This document shows, in pieces, positions 37,322-46,254 of a stretch of 64,000 nt of DNA. The number at the start of each line of letters is the position of its first letter. Position 1 is the stretch's first letter. A model generated the notes under the pieces. That model worked only from the letters and a program-made list of their open reading frames with translations, did no database searches and was not told where the DNA came from. The position numbers were made by a program, and so were the translations under genes. The DNA comes from Anaerolineae bacterium. Its GTDB lineage: Bacteria > Chloroflexota > Anaerolineae > JAFGEY01. The stretch is taken from NCBI GenBank assembly GCA_016929775.1, contig JAFGIE010000216.1:1-64000 (forward strand). Direction: 5' to 3'.

Positions 37322-38698
37322 TCAGCGCCGCGCCATCTCCTCCCGCGCGCGCGCGATCTGGGCTTCGACAGCATCTCGACCGGTGCCGCACGGTACCTGC
37401 CTGCGCGCAACCGCCCGTCGATGATCGAGCGCAGCATAGAGCTCACGATCAAAGCGCTCGTCGAGGGCGCGGTATGACTCGAGCGGGAGCTCCCTCAACG
37501 CACACCCTCGCTGTTCCGCGAGGCGCACGGCGCGTCCAACCAGGTGGTGACTCTCGCGAAAGGGCACGCCGCGGGAGACCATATAGTCTGCCAACTCGGT
37601 CGCCAGCAAGCCGTCGTCCAGCGCGTCCGCCATCGCGTCTTCCCGGACGTGAAGCGTGCCTATGGCGCCGGCAGCTACGGGCAGTGCGAGCAGCAGCGTG
37701 TCGATCGCGTCGAACAGGGGTTCTTTGTCCTCCTGATAGTCCTTGTTGTAGGAGGATGGTGTCCCTTTCAGCACGGTGAGGACGGCAACCAGGTCCCCGG
37801 TCAGCCTCCCGGTCTTTGCACGCAGCAGCTCCAGCGCGTCTGGATTGCGCTTCTGGGGCATGATGCTGGAGCCTGTGGCGTAGCGTTCGTCCACCTGCAC
37901 AAAGCCATACGCTGGTGTGGACCAGAGGACAAGGTCCTCAGCGATCCGGCTGAGATGAACCTGCAACAGGGCTGCCCAGAAAAGAAACTCGGTCACAAAG
38001 TCACGGTCGCTGACTGCGTCGATGCTGTTCTCGGCGATGGCGGCAAAGCCCAGATCGCGCGCCAGCGCGTGACAGTCGATGTCGAAGGCGTTGCCAGCTA
38101 ACGCGGAGGCGCCAAGGGGCAAGACGGAGGTGCGCTCTCGCACCGCGGAGAGGCGGTTGCGATCGCGCTGCAGCATCCAAAAGTACGACATCAGCCAGTG
38201 CGCAAACAGGATCGGCTGCGCGGGTTGGAGGTGGGTGTAGCCGGGCATCAGCGCATCGAGGTGCGCTTCTGCCTGCCCGGAAATGGCGCGCTGCACCTCC
38301 ACGAGCAGTCCGTCCAGGGTCGCGATCTGTTCGAGGAGGTAGAGCCGCGTGTCGGTCGCGACTTGGTCGTTGCGACTGCGGCCCGTGTGCAGCTTGCCAG
38401 ATGTGGGGCCGATCAGCTCTCCCAGCCTGCGCTCGACGGCGGTGTGGATGTCCTCGTCCGCTGCCGCCAACTCGAATGTGCCTGACTCGAACTCGGCAAG
38501 CACCGCGTCCAAGCCACGTGCGATCTGCTGACACTCGTCCTCCGTGAGCAGGTTGGCGCGCTGCAGCGCGCGTGCATAGGCCTGGCTACCGAGGATGTCA
38601 GCTCGGTACAGCCGCCGGTCGAAGCGGATCGAGTTTTGGAACTGGTCCATCAGCGCATCCGTCTGTGCGTCGAACCGTCCACCCCAAAGCTTGCCCAC
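37322..38698 (-). CDS. argH: Argininosuccinate lyase
   Basis: 458 residues from GTG 38698, five bases after GGAGG on the minus strand; an upstream in-frame ATG adds 19 Pro-rich residues and lacks support. Fumarase/aspartase superfamily hallmarks are present: KLWGGRFD at the start, TGRSRNDQVATDTRLY, MPGYTHLQPAQPILFAHW, the signature GSSIMPQKRNPD, and SSYNKDYQEDKEPLFD. It splits argininosuccinate into arginine and fumarate, the last arginine biosynthesis step. It follows argG by 101 bp in the same direction, so it is co-transcribed and shares any control at the argG leader. Confidence 0.96.
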   Translation of the reverse strand: MGKLWGGRFDAQTDALMDQFQNSIRFDRRLYRADILGSQAYARALQRANLLTEDECQQIARGLDAVLAEFESGTFELAAADEDIHTAVERRLGELIGPTSGKLHTGRSRNDQVATDTRLYLLEQIATLDGLLVEVQRAISGQAEAHLDALMPGYTHLQPAQPILFAHWLMSYFWMLQRDRNRLSAVRERTSVLPLGASALAGNAFDIDCHALARDLGFAAIAENSIDAVSDRDFVTEFLFWAALLQVHLSRIAEDLVLWSTPAYGFVQVDERYATGSSIMPQKRNPDALELLRAKTGRLTGDLVAVLTVLKGTPSSYNKDYQEDKEPLFDAIDTLLLALPVAAGAIGTLHVREDAMADALDDGLLATELADYMVSRGVPFRESHHLVGRAVRLAEQRGCALRELPLESYRALDERFDRELYAALDHRRAVARRQVPCGTGRDAVEAQIARAREEMARR

Positions 38699-38799
38699 CT
38701 TTCCCTCCTGTGTGTGGGCTCCTGGCGGCGCTGCGGGCGGGGATGGCGGGCTCATTGGGCCTCACCATCCCCGCTCGCGCGCATCCGGGGCTCCCGCAG

Positions 38800-40026
38800 C
38801 TAGCGAGGCTCGGCGCCAGCAGCCTGCTCGATCTGCATGAGTGCGCGAACGGTCAGAGGCAGGCCAAAGAGGTTGATAAAGCCCTCGGCGTCACCTTGAT
38901 CGTAGACGTGATCCCGCCCAAACGTCGCGAACTCTTCGCGATACAGTGAGTTGGGCGACCTGCAGCCCACCTTGGTGCAGCTGCCCTTGTAGAGCTTGAG
39001 GCGCACGGTTCCAGTGACCGGCTCCTGCGTCGTGGCAAAGAACGCAGAGAGCGCTTCACGCAGGGGCGTGAACCACTTGCCATAGTAGACCAGCTCGGCG
39101 AACCGCTCGGCAGCCAGGTACTTGTAGTGCATCGTGTCGCGGTCGAGCGTGATCGTCTCGAGCGCCTGATGGGCTGTGTAGAGGATCGTGCCGCCGGGCG
39201 TTTCATAGATGCCGCGGCTCTTCATGCCCACCAACCGGTTCTCTACGAGGTCCAGGCGCCCCACGCCGTGCGCCGCCCCCAGCGCATTCAGGCGTTCCAT
39301 GAGGGGTACGGGTGCGAGCTGCTCGCCATCGACGCCTATGGGAAAGCCGTGCTCGAACTCGATCTCGACGTACGCCGGCTGATCGGGGGCGTTCTCGGGC
39401 GATGTCGTGACCACGTATACATCCTCGGGCGCCGGCGTCCAGGGGTCCTCTAGAATGCCCCCTTCGTGGCTCATATGCCAGATGTTGCGGTCGCGGCTGT
39501 AGATGGACTTGCGCGTAGACGTGATCGGGATACCGTGCGCTGCCGCATAGTCGATCGCGTCCTCGCGCGACCGGATGTCCCACACGCGCCATGGCGCGAT
39601 CACCTGGAGGCGGGGGTTGAGCGCCTTCACGGCGAGCTCAAAGCGCACTTGGTCGTTGCCCTTGCCCGTGCACCCGTGGGCGACCGCGTCGGCGCCCTCG
39701 GCGTTCGCGATCTCGATCATTGTCTTGGCTGTGATGGGGCGGGCGAAGGACGTACCTAGCAGGTACTGCCGTTCGTAGACCGCCCCGCTCATCATGGTCG
39801 GGAACGCGTACTCGCGCAGGAACTCGTCGCGAATATCGACAATGTACGACTTGGATGCGCCGCTTGATCGAGCCTTCTGCTCTAGCCCGCCCAGCTCCTC
39901 TTCCTGCCCGAGGTCGGCAGTGAATGTGATGACTTGGGCGTCATAGTGCTCCACCAACCAGCGGCAGATCACCGACGTGTCGAGTCCACCCGAGTACGCG
40001 AGCACGATCTTGTTGATCACCGACAT
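38800..40026 (-). CDS. argG: Argininosuccinate synthase
   Basis: 408 residues from ATG 40026, preceded by AAGGAGG; the longer open frame crosses an intrinsic terminator and is rejected. The N-terminal ATP-pyrophosphatase P-loop reads [28 protein letters not shown] and the substrate region [15 protein letters not shown] follow, as in other ArgG proteins. The enzyme joins citrulline and aspartate using ATP. It is the first structural gene of the argGH unit; its transcript passes a leader uORF and a terminator-like hairpin before the start. Confidence 0.96.
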   Translation of the reverse strand: MSVINKIVLAYSGGLDTSVICRWLVEHYDAQVITFTADLGQEEELGGLEQKARSSGASKSYIVDIRDEFLREYAFPTMMSGAVYERQYLLGTSFARPITAKTMIEIANAEGADAVAHGCTGKGNDQVRFELAVKALNPRLQVIAPWRVWDIRSREDAIDYAAAHGIPITSTRKSIYSRDRNIWHMSHEGGILEDPWTPAPEDVYVVTTSPENAPDQPAYVEIEFEHGFPIGVDGEQLAPVPLMERLNALGAAHGVGRLDLVENRLVGMKSRGIYETPGGTILYTAHQALETITLDRDTMHYKYLAAERFAELVYYGKWFTPLREALSAFFATTQEPVTGTVRLKLYKGSCTKVGCRSPNSLYREEFATFGRDHVYDQGDAEGFINLFGLPLTVRALMQIEQAAGAEPR

Positions 40027-40116
40027 CTTTTCCTCCTTGAGCGGATCGATTCGCCTGGCGTAACCAGGACGAACCGGGATGGACAGCGCGATCGCATCGT
40101 GAGGCATTCGACACAA

Positions 40117-40148
40117 CAAAAAACAGCTCTCCGGTCTGGAGAGCTGTT
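40117..40148 (-). terminator. Intrinsic terminator in the argG leader
   Basis: On the minus strand AACAGCTCTCC (40148-40138) and GGAGAGCTGTT (40132-40122) form a perfect 11-bp stem around AGACC, followed by a run of T ending TTTGTTG. There is no U-tract in the plus direction. It lies about 90 bases before the argG start. Confidence 0.85.
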
Positions 40149-40202
40149 CGACTATCGCCTTCGATGCGCGAAACACGACAACCCAGACACGGTGTCTGGT
40201 AG

Positions 40203-40253
40203 CTAGGGTTGTCGTCGGTACTGCTCGTTTGCGGCGCTGTCTGGTTGCTCCAT
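40203..40253 (-). CDS. Putative argG leader peptide with tandem CGA codons
   Basis: 16 residues, [16 protein letters not shown], then TAG. The ATG lies ten bases after the -10 box, so the message would be leaderless or almost so. The two consecutive Arg codons (CGA CGA, 40217-40212) overlap the 5' arm of the downstream hairpin. Translation is unproven; the assignment rests on its position and Arg codons. Confidence 0.45.
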   Translation of the reverse strand: MEQPDSAANEQYRRQP

Positions 40254-40262
40254 AGTGCGGCT

Positions 40263-40291
40263 AGTATAGCTCAAAAGGGTCAGGTTGGCAA
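40263..40291 (-). promoter_or_regulatory. argGH promoter
   Basis: Minus strand: TTGCCA (40291-40286), 17-bp spacer, TATACT (40268-40263). It is divergent from the promoter of the Cys-rich orphan gene; the -35 boxes are 37 bp apart. Confidence 0.75.
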
Positions 40292-40328
40292 ATGCCGCCC
40301 CGGATGAAGGAGCTGTTTCGTAAATTCC

Positions 40329-40357
40329 TTGACAAAGGCATGCCTTTGTGATATCCT
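40329..40357 (+). promoter_or_regulatory. Promoter of the small Cys-rich protein gene
   Basis: TTGACA (40329-40334), 17-bp spacer, TATCCT (40352-40357), about 55 bases before the gene. It is divergent from the argGH promoter. Confidence 0.7.
40332..40349. promoter_or_regulatory. Palindromic operator inside the promoter spacer (second copy)
   Basis: ACAAAGGCATGCCTTTGT is a perfect 18-bp palindrome overlapping the -35 box. It contains the whole core AAGGCATGCCTT found at 11979-11990 in the GH130 promoter. It could also influence the nearby divergent argGH promoter. Confidence 0.6.
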
Positions 40358-40413
40358 TGTCGCGCATCCACTACGACGTGGTTGTGTAGTGAGCTAGGTT
40401 GGAGGCGGAACCG

Positions 40414-40773
40414 ATGATGTATCCTCGGAGCGAGATCCTGTTCCCGCACCGTTGTGTCGCATCCCTGAAGCACATGAGAGGTCCAGAGTGGCGTGCGCTC
40501 GTGGACCGTATCGCAGAGCTGCCCGATACGCACATGGATAGCCTGGCGTTTGCGTTGATGATGATCAAGCTGACAGGATGCCTGAACTGCGATCTGGACA
40601 GCTACAAGGCTTCATTGGGCTGCTGTACGTGCGCCAAGCGAGCGATCAACGCGTTCAAGGGCAGTGACAAGGTCCTGCTCACCAAGTTCGCAGAGGCACA
40701 GAGGGAACTTGAGCAGTACTGGGCGGAGCACGAGGCGACGCTGGGCCCAAGAGGGGATTTGTCTCATTCCTAG
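40414..40773 (+). CDS. Small cysteine-rich protein of unknown function
   Basis: 119 residues from ATG 40414, eight bases after GGAGG. I do not recognise the family. It has six Cys: Cys14, then Cys56-x2-Cys59 (TGCLNCDLDSY) and Cys70, Cys71, Cys73 (LGCCTCAKRA), a spacing that could bind a metal or an iron-sulfur cluster. The rest is predicted to be helical, including a charged C-terminal helix (AEAQRELEQYWAEHEAT). No signal peptide or membrane segment. It has its own consensus promoter with a palindromic operator and a terminator hairpin after it, so it is a deliberately controlled single-gene unit. Confidence 0.75.
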   Translation: MMYPRSEILFPHRCVASLKHMRGPEWRALVDRIAELPDTHMDSLAFALMMIKLTGCLNCDLDSYKASLGCCTCAKRAINAFKGSDKVLLTKFAEAQRELEQYWAEHEATLGPRGDLSHS

Positions 40774-40793
40774 CCTCTGCACTCGGAGACGAG

Positions 40794-40830
40794 GAGGCCC
40801 GTTCTCTACAGGGAGGACGGGCCTCTGTTC
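40794..40830 (+). terminator. Terminator after the Cys-rich gene
   Basis: GAGGCCCGT (40794-40802) pairs with ACGGGCCTC (40817-40825) around a 14-base loop, followed by TGTTC. The U-tract is weak. Confidence 0.55.
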
Positions 40831-40866
40831 ATACGGCAGACTGGATAGGCTGCACAAGGAGGGGCC

Positions 40867-41499
40867 GTGCGCGCACTGGTCTTGGCTAACGGGGATCTCT
40901 GTTCTTCAGACGCCCTGCCCGAAGCGGAACTGCTGATCTGTGCGGATGGGGGCGCGCGTCACGCCATTGCGCGCGGACTGTCCCCTGACATCGTGGTTGG
41001 GGACCTCGACTCGCTGCCGCCCGGAGTGCGGTCTGCGCTCGGGAACGGCGGTACGCAGTTCGTCCAGTATCCTCGCGCAAAGGATGAGACTGACCTCGAG
41101 CTGGCGCTGCTGTACGCAGTAGAGCGAGGGGCGACCGAGATCCTGGTGTACGCTGTGCGTGGCGGGCGCGTGGACCACGAACTGGGCAATCTCCTTCTCC
41201 TGGCACATCCCGCCCTACGCGCGGTGGACGTGCGTCTACGGGCGGGGATGCAGGAGGTCTTTTTGGCCTCTGGGCAAGCTGTCTTGCGCGGTGCACCGGG
41301 CGACCTAATCTCCCTGCTCCCGATCGGCGGCGATGCGCACGGCATCACGACCGAAGGTCTACAGTATCGACTCTCCAAGGAGACGCTGCTCCTGGGTGCG
41401 GCTCGTGGCGTCAGCAATGTCCTGGTCGGCACAGACGCGCGGCTTGACGTCGAGCAGGGCCTTCTGCTCGTCGTGCATACCCATCAGCACGCGCCATAG
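40867..41499 (+). CDS. thiN: Thiamine pyrophosphokinase
   Basis: 210 residues from GTG 40867, after AAGGAGGGG. TPK family blocks are clear: LICADGGARHAI, the DIVVGDLDSLPP metal-binding loop, PRAKDETDLELAL, and AVRGGRVDHELGNLLLL. A beta-sandwich C-terminal domain follows with ISLLPIGGDAHGITTEGL. It transfers pyrophosphate from ATP to thiamine to make thiamine diphosphate in one step. It is a single gene here, with no other thiamine gene nearby. Confidence 0.93.
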   Translation: MRALVLANGDLCSSDALPEAELLICADGGARHAIARGLSPDIVVGDLDSLPPGVRSALGNGGTQFVQYPRAKDETDLELALLYAVERGATEILVYAVRGGRVDHELGNLLLLAHPALRAVDVRLRAGMQEVFLASGQAVLRGAPGDLISLLPIGGDAHGITTEGLQYRLSKETLLLGAARGVSNVLVGTDARLDVEQGLLLVVHTHQHAP

Positions 41500-41586
41500 G
41501 TCAGCCGGGTCGCCTCGGATTGACCGATGTCTCCCCCAGCCTCGGAGCGACCCAACGGGCGACACGATGCCTCCTGCCCAGATGGT

Positions 41587-41615
41587 TTGACAGCGATCGT
41601 GCGCCGGGCTATAAT
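41587..41615 (+). promoter_or_regulatory. Consensus promoter of the GT-C pair and O-antigen-ligase-like gene
   Basis: TTGACA (41587-41592), 17-bp spacer, TATAAT (41610-41615): a perfect sigma70 promoter. The first gene starts about 38 bases later and two more follow in overlapping fashion. Confidence 0.85.
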
Positions 41616-41653
41616 CCCACGCTGAGTCCGAGATCCCAAGACGGAAGGCAAAT

Positions 41654-43954
41654 GTGCCGAGACGGTATGGCATTCTCATCCTGCTGAGCGTGTACCTGAT
41701 TGTGGCGACGAGCTACAGCGTCATGACGCCAATCATGGAGGCCTCGGACGAGCTGTGGCACTATCCTATGGTCCAGTATATCGCGGACCACTGGTCACTG
41801 CCGGTCCAGGAGCCAGGGGTGGAGACGGCGTGGCGGCAGGAGGGAAGCCAACCGCCCCTCTACTACCTGACGGGGGCGCTTCTGACATGGTGGATTGACA
41901 CCTCCGATCTGCCGGACGTGCGCCGCATCAACCCACACGCTGACAACGGGGTCATCCGCCAAGATGGCAACACGAACTTGATCGTGCACACTGATCGCGA
42001 GCGGATGGCTTGGGGAGGCGCAACACTCGCGATTCACATCATCCGCCTGGCTTCGGTGGCGATGGGTGCGGGCACTGTGTACCTGACCTATCGGCTCTGC
42101 CGCGCGGTGTGGCCGAGTGAGGGGTGGCTTGCCCTTGCTGCGGGTGGGCTAACCGCCTCTAACCCGATGTTCTGCTTTGTCAGCGGTTCCGTGAACAACG
42201 ACAATCTCGCGATGTTGCTGGGCGCCGCTGGGATCTGGTTGATCGTGCGCTTGGTGGCGCGCCACAGCGGCGACGTGCCACAGGGACGCCCGGTGTGGCG
42301 GCAGGACGTCGCCGTCCTCGGCATCGTGCTGGGACTCGCGGTCCTGACCAAGTCGAGTACGGCTGCCCTTCTCCCTCTCACGGCGCTGGCGGTCTCGTTC
42401 ATCGCATGGCGGCGGCGTTCCTGGTGGCACTGGTTGAGCGGGGGCGTGGTGACCGCAGGCCTGGTGATCGCGATCGCCGGGTGGTGGTTCGCCCGCAACG
42501 CGATCCTCTACGACGGCGACTGGACCGGGATCGACCGCTTCATGGTCATACTGGGTTATCGTGACCCGCCGGCAACGCTCCGCCAGCTATGGGACGAGCG
42601 GCGTGGGTTCATGATGGCGTACTGGGGTCTCTTTGGCGGCGTCAATGTCCCCATGCCGGACTGGATCTACCACGTGCTGAATGGCAGCGTGGTCGCCGCT
42701 CTAGCCGGCTTGCTCTTGACCGTGGCTCGGCGCTTCTGGGATCGCGTGGTGCGAGGACATACGCCCAGACAGCCGGGAAGCGCTCGCGCAGTAGAGGCGG
42801 CGCTGCTCGTGCTGTGGCCCGCTGCCGTAGCTCTGCTGTGGGTCTCCTGGGCCCTCCGTACCTGGTCGTCCCAGGGGAGACTGGTCTTTACCGCGATCTC
42901 GGCGTGGTCGACCTGGCATGCCGTAGGACTCGGGCGACTCGTACCGCGGCGCTGGTCTGCCCTGGCGCCGGGCTTGCTGGCTGTCGGGATGCTCGGCGTA
43001 GCAGCGTGGGCGCCGTGGGGCGTGATCGCGCCTGCGTACCGGCCCCCTGTCGTGCCAGAGGGCGCCGCCATCTCGCCGCAGCACCCACTCCTCGCGGACA
43101 TCGGCGGGCAGGTGCGCCTGCTGGGGTATGACCTGGAGAGCAGTTCCGTGCGCCCCGGTGAGCACTTGTATTTCACCCTCTACTGGCAGGCACAGCGTCC
43201 GATGGACCGCGACTGGAGCGTGTTCTGTCACCTGCTCGACCTCGAGACAGGGCTACCGATCGCTACGCGCGATCGGTACCCGGGACAGGGACTGCTGTCC
43301 ACGAGCGATATGCCAGCCGGACTACATTGGGCAGACCGCTATGCGCTCGGTGTGCCCACGACGGCGCATGCGCCCCGAAGTGCGCTGCTCGAAGTCGGGC
43401 TCTACGATCTTGAGACGGGCGAACGTCCCCCGATCGCGATCGAGGGCAATGACGGCGCAGCGGTCGTCGACAACGCGCTTCGCTTCCAGCCGGTGCAGGT
43501 GGTGCCGCGCGAGGGAGCGTATCCGAATCCCCTCAACGTGAGCTTTGAGGACAGGATCCGGTTGGTAGGATGGGAGATCGACCGGCTGGTCGCGCGCCCG
43601 GGCGATACCCTGAACCTGGTCCTCTACTGGGAATGTGTCCGCGAGATGGACGAGGACCTCACGGTCTTTGCCCAGATTGTGGACGACAGGGACCAGAAGT
43701 GGGCGCAGCGGGATGCGTGGCCCGCAGATGTGGCTACCTCGGGCTGGCAGGCTGGGGACACGTTCGAGGATCCGTACGCACTGACCCTCAACGGTGACAC
43801 ACCGCTCGGGGGCAAGACGCTGATCGTCGGTGTGTACCGGCGAGATGAGGGTGGGGGGATCGAGCGCCTGCGGCTGATCAATGAAGAGGGCCGCATGTTG
43901 CTGCATACCTACTTGGCGCTCGACTGCATTGCGGTGCAGGAGCGGGCGCAGTGA
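41654..43954 (+). CDS. GT-C-like membrane protein with two C-terminal beta modules
   Basis: 766 residues from GTG 41654. The N-terminal two thirds hold around ten membrane helices. The first loop has MEASDELWHYPMVQYIADHW with an acidic pair at Asp32-Glu33 and later RQEGSQPPLYYLTGALL, a pattern shared with PMT/ArnT-like and DUF2142-like envelope glycosyltransferases. From about residue 475 two beta-rich modules follow: LLGYDLESSSVRPGEHLYF plus TLYWQ, and LVGWEIDRLVARPGDTLNL plus VLYWE. It probably adds sugar from a lipid carrier to an external acceptor; donor and acceptor are unknown. It overlaps its paralogue by four bases. Confidence 0.7.
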   Translation: MPRRYGILILLSVYLIVATSYSVMTPIMEASDELWHYPMVQYIADHWSLPVQEPGVETAWRQEGSQPPLYYLTGALLTWWIDTSDLPDVRRINPHADNGVIRQDGNTNLIVHTDRERMAWGGATLAIHIIRLASVAMGAGTVYLTYRLCRAVWPSEGWLALAAGGLTASNPMFCFVSGSVNNDNLAMLLGAAGIWLIVRLVARHSGDVPQGRPVWRQDVAVLGIVLGLAVLTKSSTAALLPLTALAVSFIAWRRRSWWHWLSGGVVTAGLVIAIAGWWFARNAILYDGDWTGIDRFMVILGYRDPPATLRQLWDERRGFMMAYWGLFGGVNVPMPDWIYHVLNGSVVAALAGLLLTVARRFWDRVVRGHTPRQPGSARAVEAALLVLWPAAVALLWVSWALRTWSSQGRLVFTAISAWSTWHAVGLGRLVPRRWSALAPGLLAVGMLGVAAWAPWGVIAPAYRPPVVPEGAAISPQHPLLADIGGQVRLLGYDLESSSVRPGEHLYFTLYWQAQRPMDRDWSVFCHLLDLETGLPIATRDRYPGQGLLSTSDMPAGLHWADRYALGVPTTAHAPRSALLEVGLYDLETGERPPIAIEGNDGAAVVDNALRFQPVQVVPREGAYPNPLNVSFEDRIRLVGWEIDRLVARPGDTLNLVLYWECVREMDEDLTVFAQIVDDRDQKWAQRDAWPADVATSGWQAGDTFEDPYALTLNGDTPLGGKTLIVGVYRRDEGGGIERLRLINEEGRMLLHTYLALDCIAVQERAQ

Positions 43955-46254
43955 GTGCGCGGCAGACGACCGCCGCTCTGGGCGCGATCCTGGCTTTGTA
44001 CCTGTTGTTGGGCGCGGTGTACGGCGCGGTCACCCCTGTGTTCGAGGCGCCTGACGAGTCGTATCACTTTTTCGTGATCAAGCACATCCTCGACCGTGGC
44101 GCGCTCCCCATCCAGGGGTCTGATCAGCGTGGCCTGTGGGAACAGGAGGGAAGCCAACCTCCTCTATACTACCTCCTCGGCGCGCTCTTGATCTCGGGGA
44201 TCGACGTGTCGGATGCCGAAGACATGCTGTGGCGCAACCCGCAGGCCAATATCGGCGATCCGACGAACCCGGGGAACAAGAACGTCTACATCCATCATCC
44301 GGAGCAGGCTTTCCCTTGGGTCGGCACTGCGCGGGCGGTACACGTGATGCGGTTCGTGTCGCTGGCGATGGGAGCGGGGACCGTGTACCTTGTGTGGCGT
44401 ATCACCTCCGTGATGTTCCCCGAGCAGCAAGTGCTGCCCCTGGCTGTCGCCGGCGGGGTGGCGTTCATACCGCAGTTCCTATTCGTGTCGTCGTCTGTCA
44501 ACAACGACAACGCGATGGTGCTCCTCGCTACGGCGGTCCTGTACCAGATGTTGGTGCTTGTGGAACGGTCGGCGGGGGAGGATGTACCTGGTGCGCACCT
44601 GCTCTGGGCGAGATGGGCGCTGCTGGGGCTCCTCTTGGGGCTCGCCATGTTAGCGAAACTGAGCGCACTCGCCCTACTGCCACTGGTCATGGTCGCGGTC
44701 GCGCTGGCGGGCTGGCATAGACGGTCCTGGCGCACGTCAATTGCACTTGGTGCGGCGACCCTTGTACCGGCAATCCTCGTCTCTGGTTGGTGGTACGCGC
44801 GGAACGTCGTGCTGTACGGCGATCCGACGGGCCTGAGCGCGATGTGGGAGACCGTAGGGCTGCGGCAGGACTTTGGCGAGAACCTGTGGGGCGAGTTCCG
44901 AGCGCTGCGCTACTCGTTCTGGGGTCTCTTTGGGTGGTTCTCGATCGCCATGCCCAACTGGACCTACTTGGTACTGGATGTGCTGTCGGGCCTGGCGGGA
45001 TGCGGCTTGTGTGCGTGCGCGGGTCGATGGCTGGTCAGCGAGAGGCGCCGCGGCGCCTGGCGCGCATTCGCGGGGCATGAGCCAGGGTGGGGCGCGGCGT
45101 TCCGCCCCCTGGCGCTCGTGCTCGCCGCAGGTTGGGCACTGGCGGTCGTGGCGTCGCTCGTCCGCTGGACGTCGATCACGCCCGGCACGCAGGGGCGCCT
45201 GCTCTTCCCAGCCGTCGCGCCTTTGGTGCTGCTCTGGGTTCTAGGCATCCGCGCATGGCTGGGGCGCTATCGCGATCCGGGAAGCGTAGCAGTCGTCGGG
45301 GCGTTGCTGGCACTGTCAGCCGTGGTGCCCTGGGCGTGGATCGCTCCTCACTATGCCCTCCCGGTCGAACACCAAGTACTGCCGGACGATGCGATCCCGA
45401 TCGACCTGGTCTTTGGCGATGCCATTCGCCTTCGCGGCGTGGGTTACGGGCAGGAGGCTGTCCATCCCGGCGAGACGCTCGAGGTCCGTATGTACTGGGA
45501 GATCGCGCGCCCGATCTCTCCAGATGAGGAGTTCATGGTCGCGCTGCACTTGTCTGATGCCAAGGGGACGTTTGCCGGCGTGGAGAACGCGTTCCCGGGC
45601 GCTGGTAGGTCGCCAGCCTCGCTGTGGCCCACTGAGCGTGTGATCGAGGGACGGCAATACGTGCGCGTGGCAGACGACCTGCCTGTGCCCATGGTCGTGC
45701 GAGTGCGCGTTGGCCTGTACGCGGTGGGAACTGGCGCGTCGCTTCCCTGCTCGGGCGGGGAATCGCCGATCATTGGGCGGACTAAGGTGATCCCATCTCG
45801 CTGGCCCAAAGCGGACCCAGCGCTGGTCGTGGCGCGCTTTGACTGGGCAGGCGGAGGGGCCGAGGATGAACGCGCTGGAGTGCTCGTGATGGCCCCTACG
45901 TGGGAGGACCAGATCGGTCCCCAAGACGAGGTGACCCTGTCGCTGACGTGGGAGGTGCTGTCGGCGCCAGATCGTGACTACTCGGTCTTTGTGCACCTAG
46001 AGGACCAGTTGGGGAACGTATACGGGATAGGCGATGGCGCGCCACGAGGAGGGCTCTACCCAACCTGGGCCTGGGAACGCGGCGAGGTGATCGAGGATGC
46101 GTACCAGGTTGTGCTCAAGGGGGGTACGCCCCGCGGGCGCTACCGGTTGCTGGTTGGTCTCTACGATGACGGTGGGCGGGTGCCGGCATACGACCCGACA
46201 GGGTCCCGGTGGGACGCAGATGCCGTCCAGCTAGGCACAGTCGACGTTCGGTGA
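43951..46254 (+). CDS. Paralogous GT-C-like membrane protein with two C-terminal beta modules
   Basis: 767 residues from GTG 43951, within the stop of the upstream gene (GTGA), so translation is coupled. It closely resembles that neighbour along its length: VFEAPDESYHFFVIKHILDR (Asp35-Glu36), QEGSQPPLYYLLGALL, then about ten membrane helices and two beta modules (LRGVGYGQEAVHPGETLEV..., and EVTLSLTWEVLSAPDRDYS...). The pair looks like a tandem duplication. Both the domain order and the coupling suggest that the two work in the same envelope-polysaccharide or glycoprotein pathway, perhaps as a heterodimer. Confidence 0.7.
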   Translation: MSARQTTAALGAILALYLLLGAVYGAVTPVFEAPDESYHFFVIKHILDRGALPIQGSDQRGLWEQEGSQPPLYYLLGALLISGIDVSDAEDMLWRNPQANIGDPTNPGNKNVYIHHPEQAFPWVGTARAVHVMRFVSLAMGAGTVYLVWRITSVMFPEQQVLPLAVAGGVAFIPQFLFVSSSVNNDNAMVLLATAVLYQMLVLVERSAGEDVPGAHLLWARWALLGLLLGLAMLAKLSALALLPLVMVAVALAGWHRRSWRTSIALGAATLVPAILVSGWWYARNVVLYGDPTGLSAMWETVGLRQDFGENLWGEFRALRYSFWGLFGWFSIAMPNWTYLVLDVLSGLAGCGLCACAGRWLVSERRRGAWRAFAGHEPGWGAAFRPLALVLAAGWALAVVASLVRWTSITPGTQGRLLFPAVAPLVLLWVLGIRAWLGRYRDPGSVAVVGALLALSAVVPWAWIAPHYALPVEHQVLPDDAIPIDLVFGDAIRLRGVGYGQEAVHPGETLEVRMYWEIARPISPDEEFMVALHLSDAKGTFAGVENAFPGAGRSPASLWPTERVIEGRQYVRVADDLPVPMVVRVRVGLYAVGTGASLPCSGGESPIIGRTKVIPSRWPKADPALVVARFDWAGGGAEDERAGVLVMAPTWEDQIGPQDEVTLSLTWEVLSAPDRDYSVFVHLEDQLGNVYGIGDGAPRGGLYPTWAWERGEVIEDAYQVVLKGGTPRGRYRLLVGLYDDGGRVPAYDPTGSRWDADAVQLGTVDVR

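Larger units (their letters stand above)
40027..40262 (-). promoter_or_regulatory. argG leader with putative arginine-dependent attenuation
   Basis: The 236 bases between the promoter and argG hold, in transcription order, a 16-codon uORF rich in late Arg codons, a long compound hairpin (40215-40175) and an intrinsic terminator (40148-40117). The hairpin's inner 3' arm GTGTCTGG can also pair with CCAGAC in the terminator (40139-40134). This matches the logic of ribosome-mediated attenuation. No T-box, riboswitch or ARG-box pattern was recognised. Confidence 0.5.

Noticed and set aside
40027..40176. N-terminal extension of argG
   Set aside because: The extra codons would cross the intrinsic terminator, and ATG 40026 has a strong AAGGAGG and the normal ArgG start.
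40117..40262. T-box or ArgR-type operator in the argG leader
   Set aside because: No T-box specifier/antiterminator consensus (such as the conserved GGTGG region) and no ARG-box pattern were found; the uORF with Arg codons explains the layout better.
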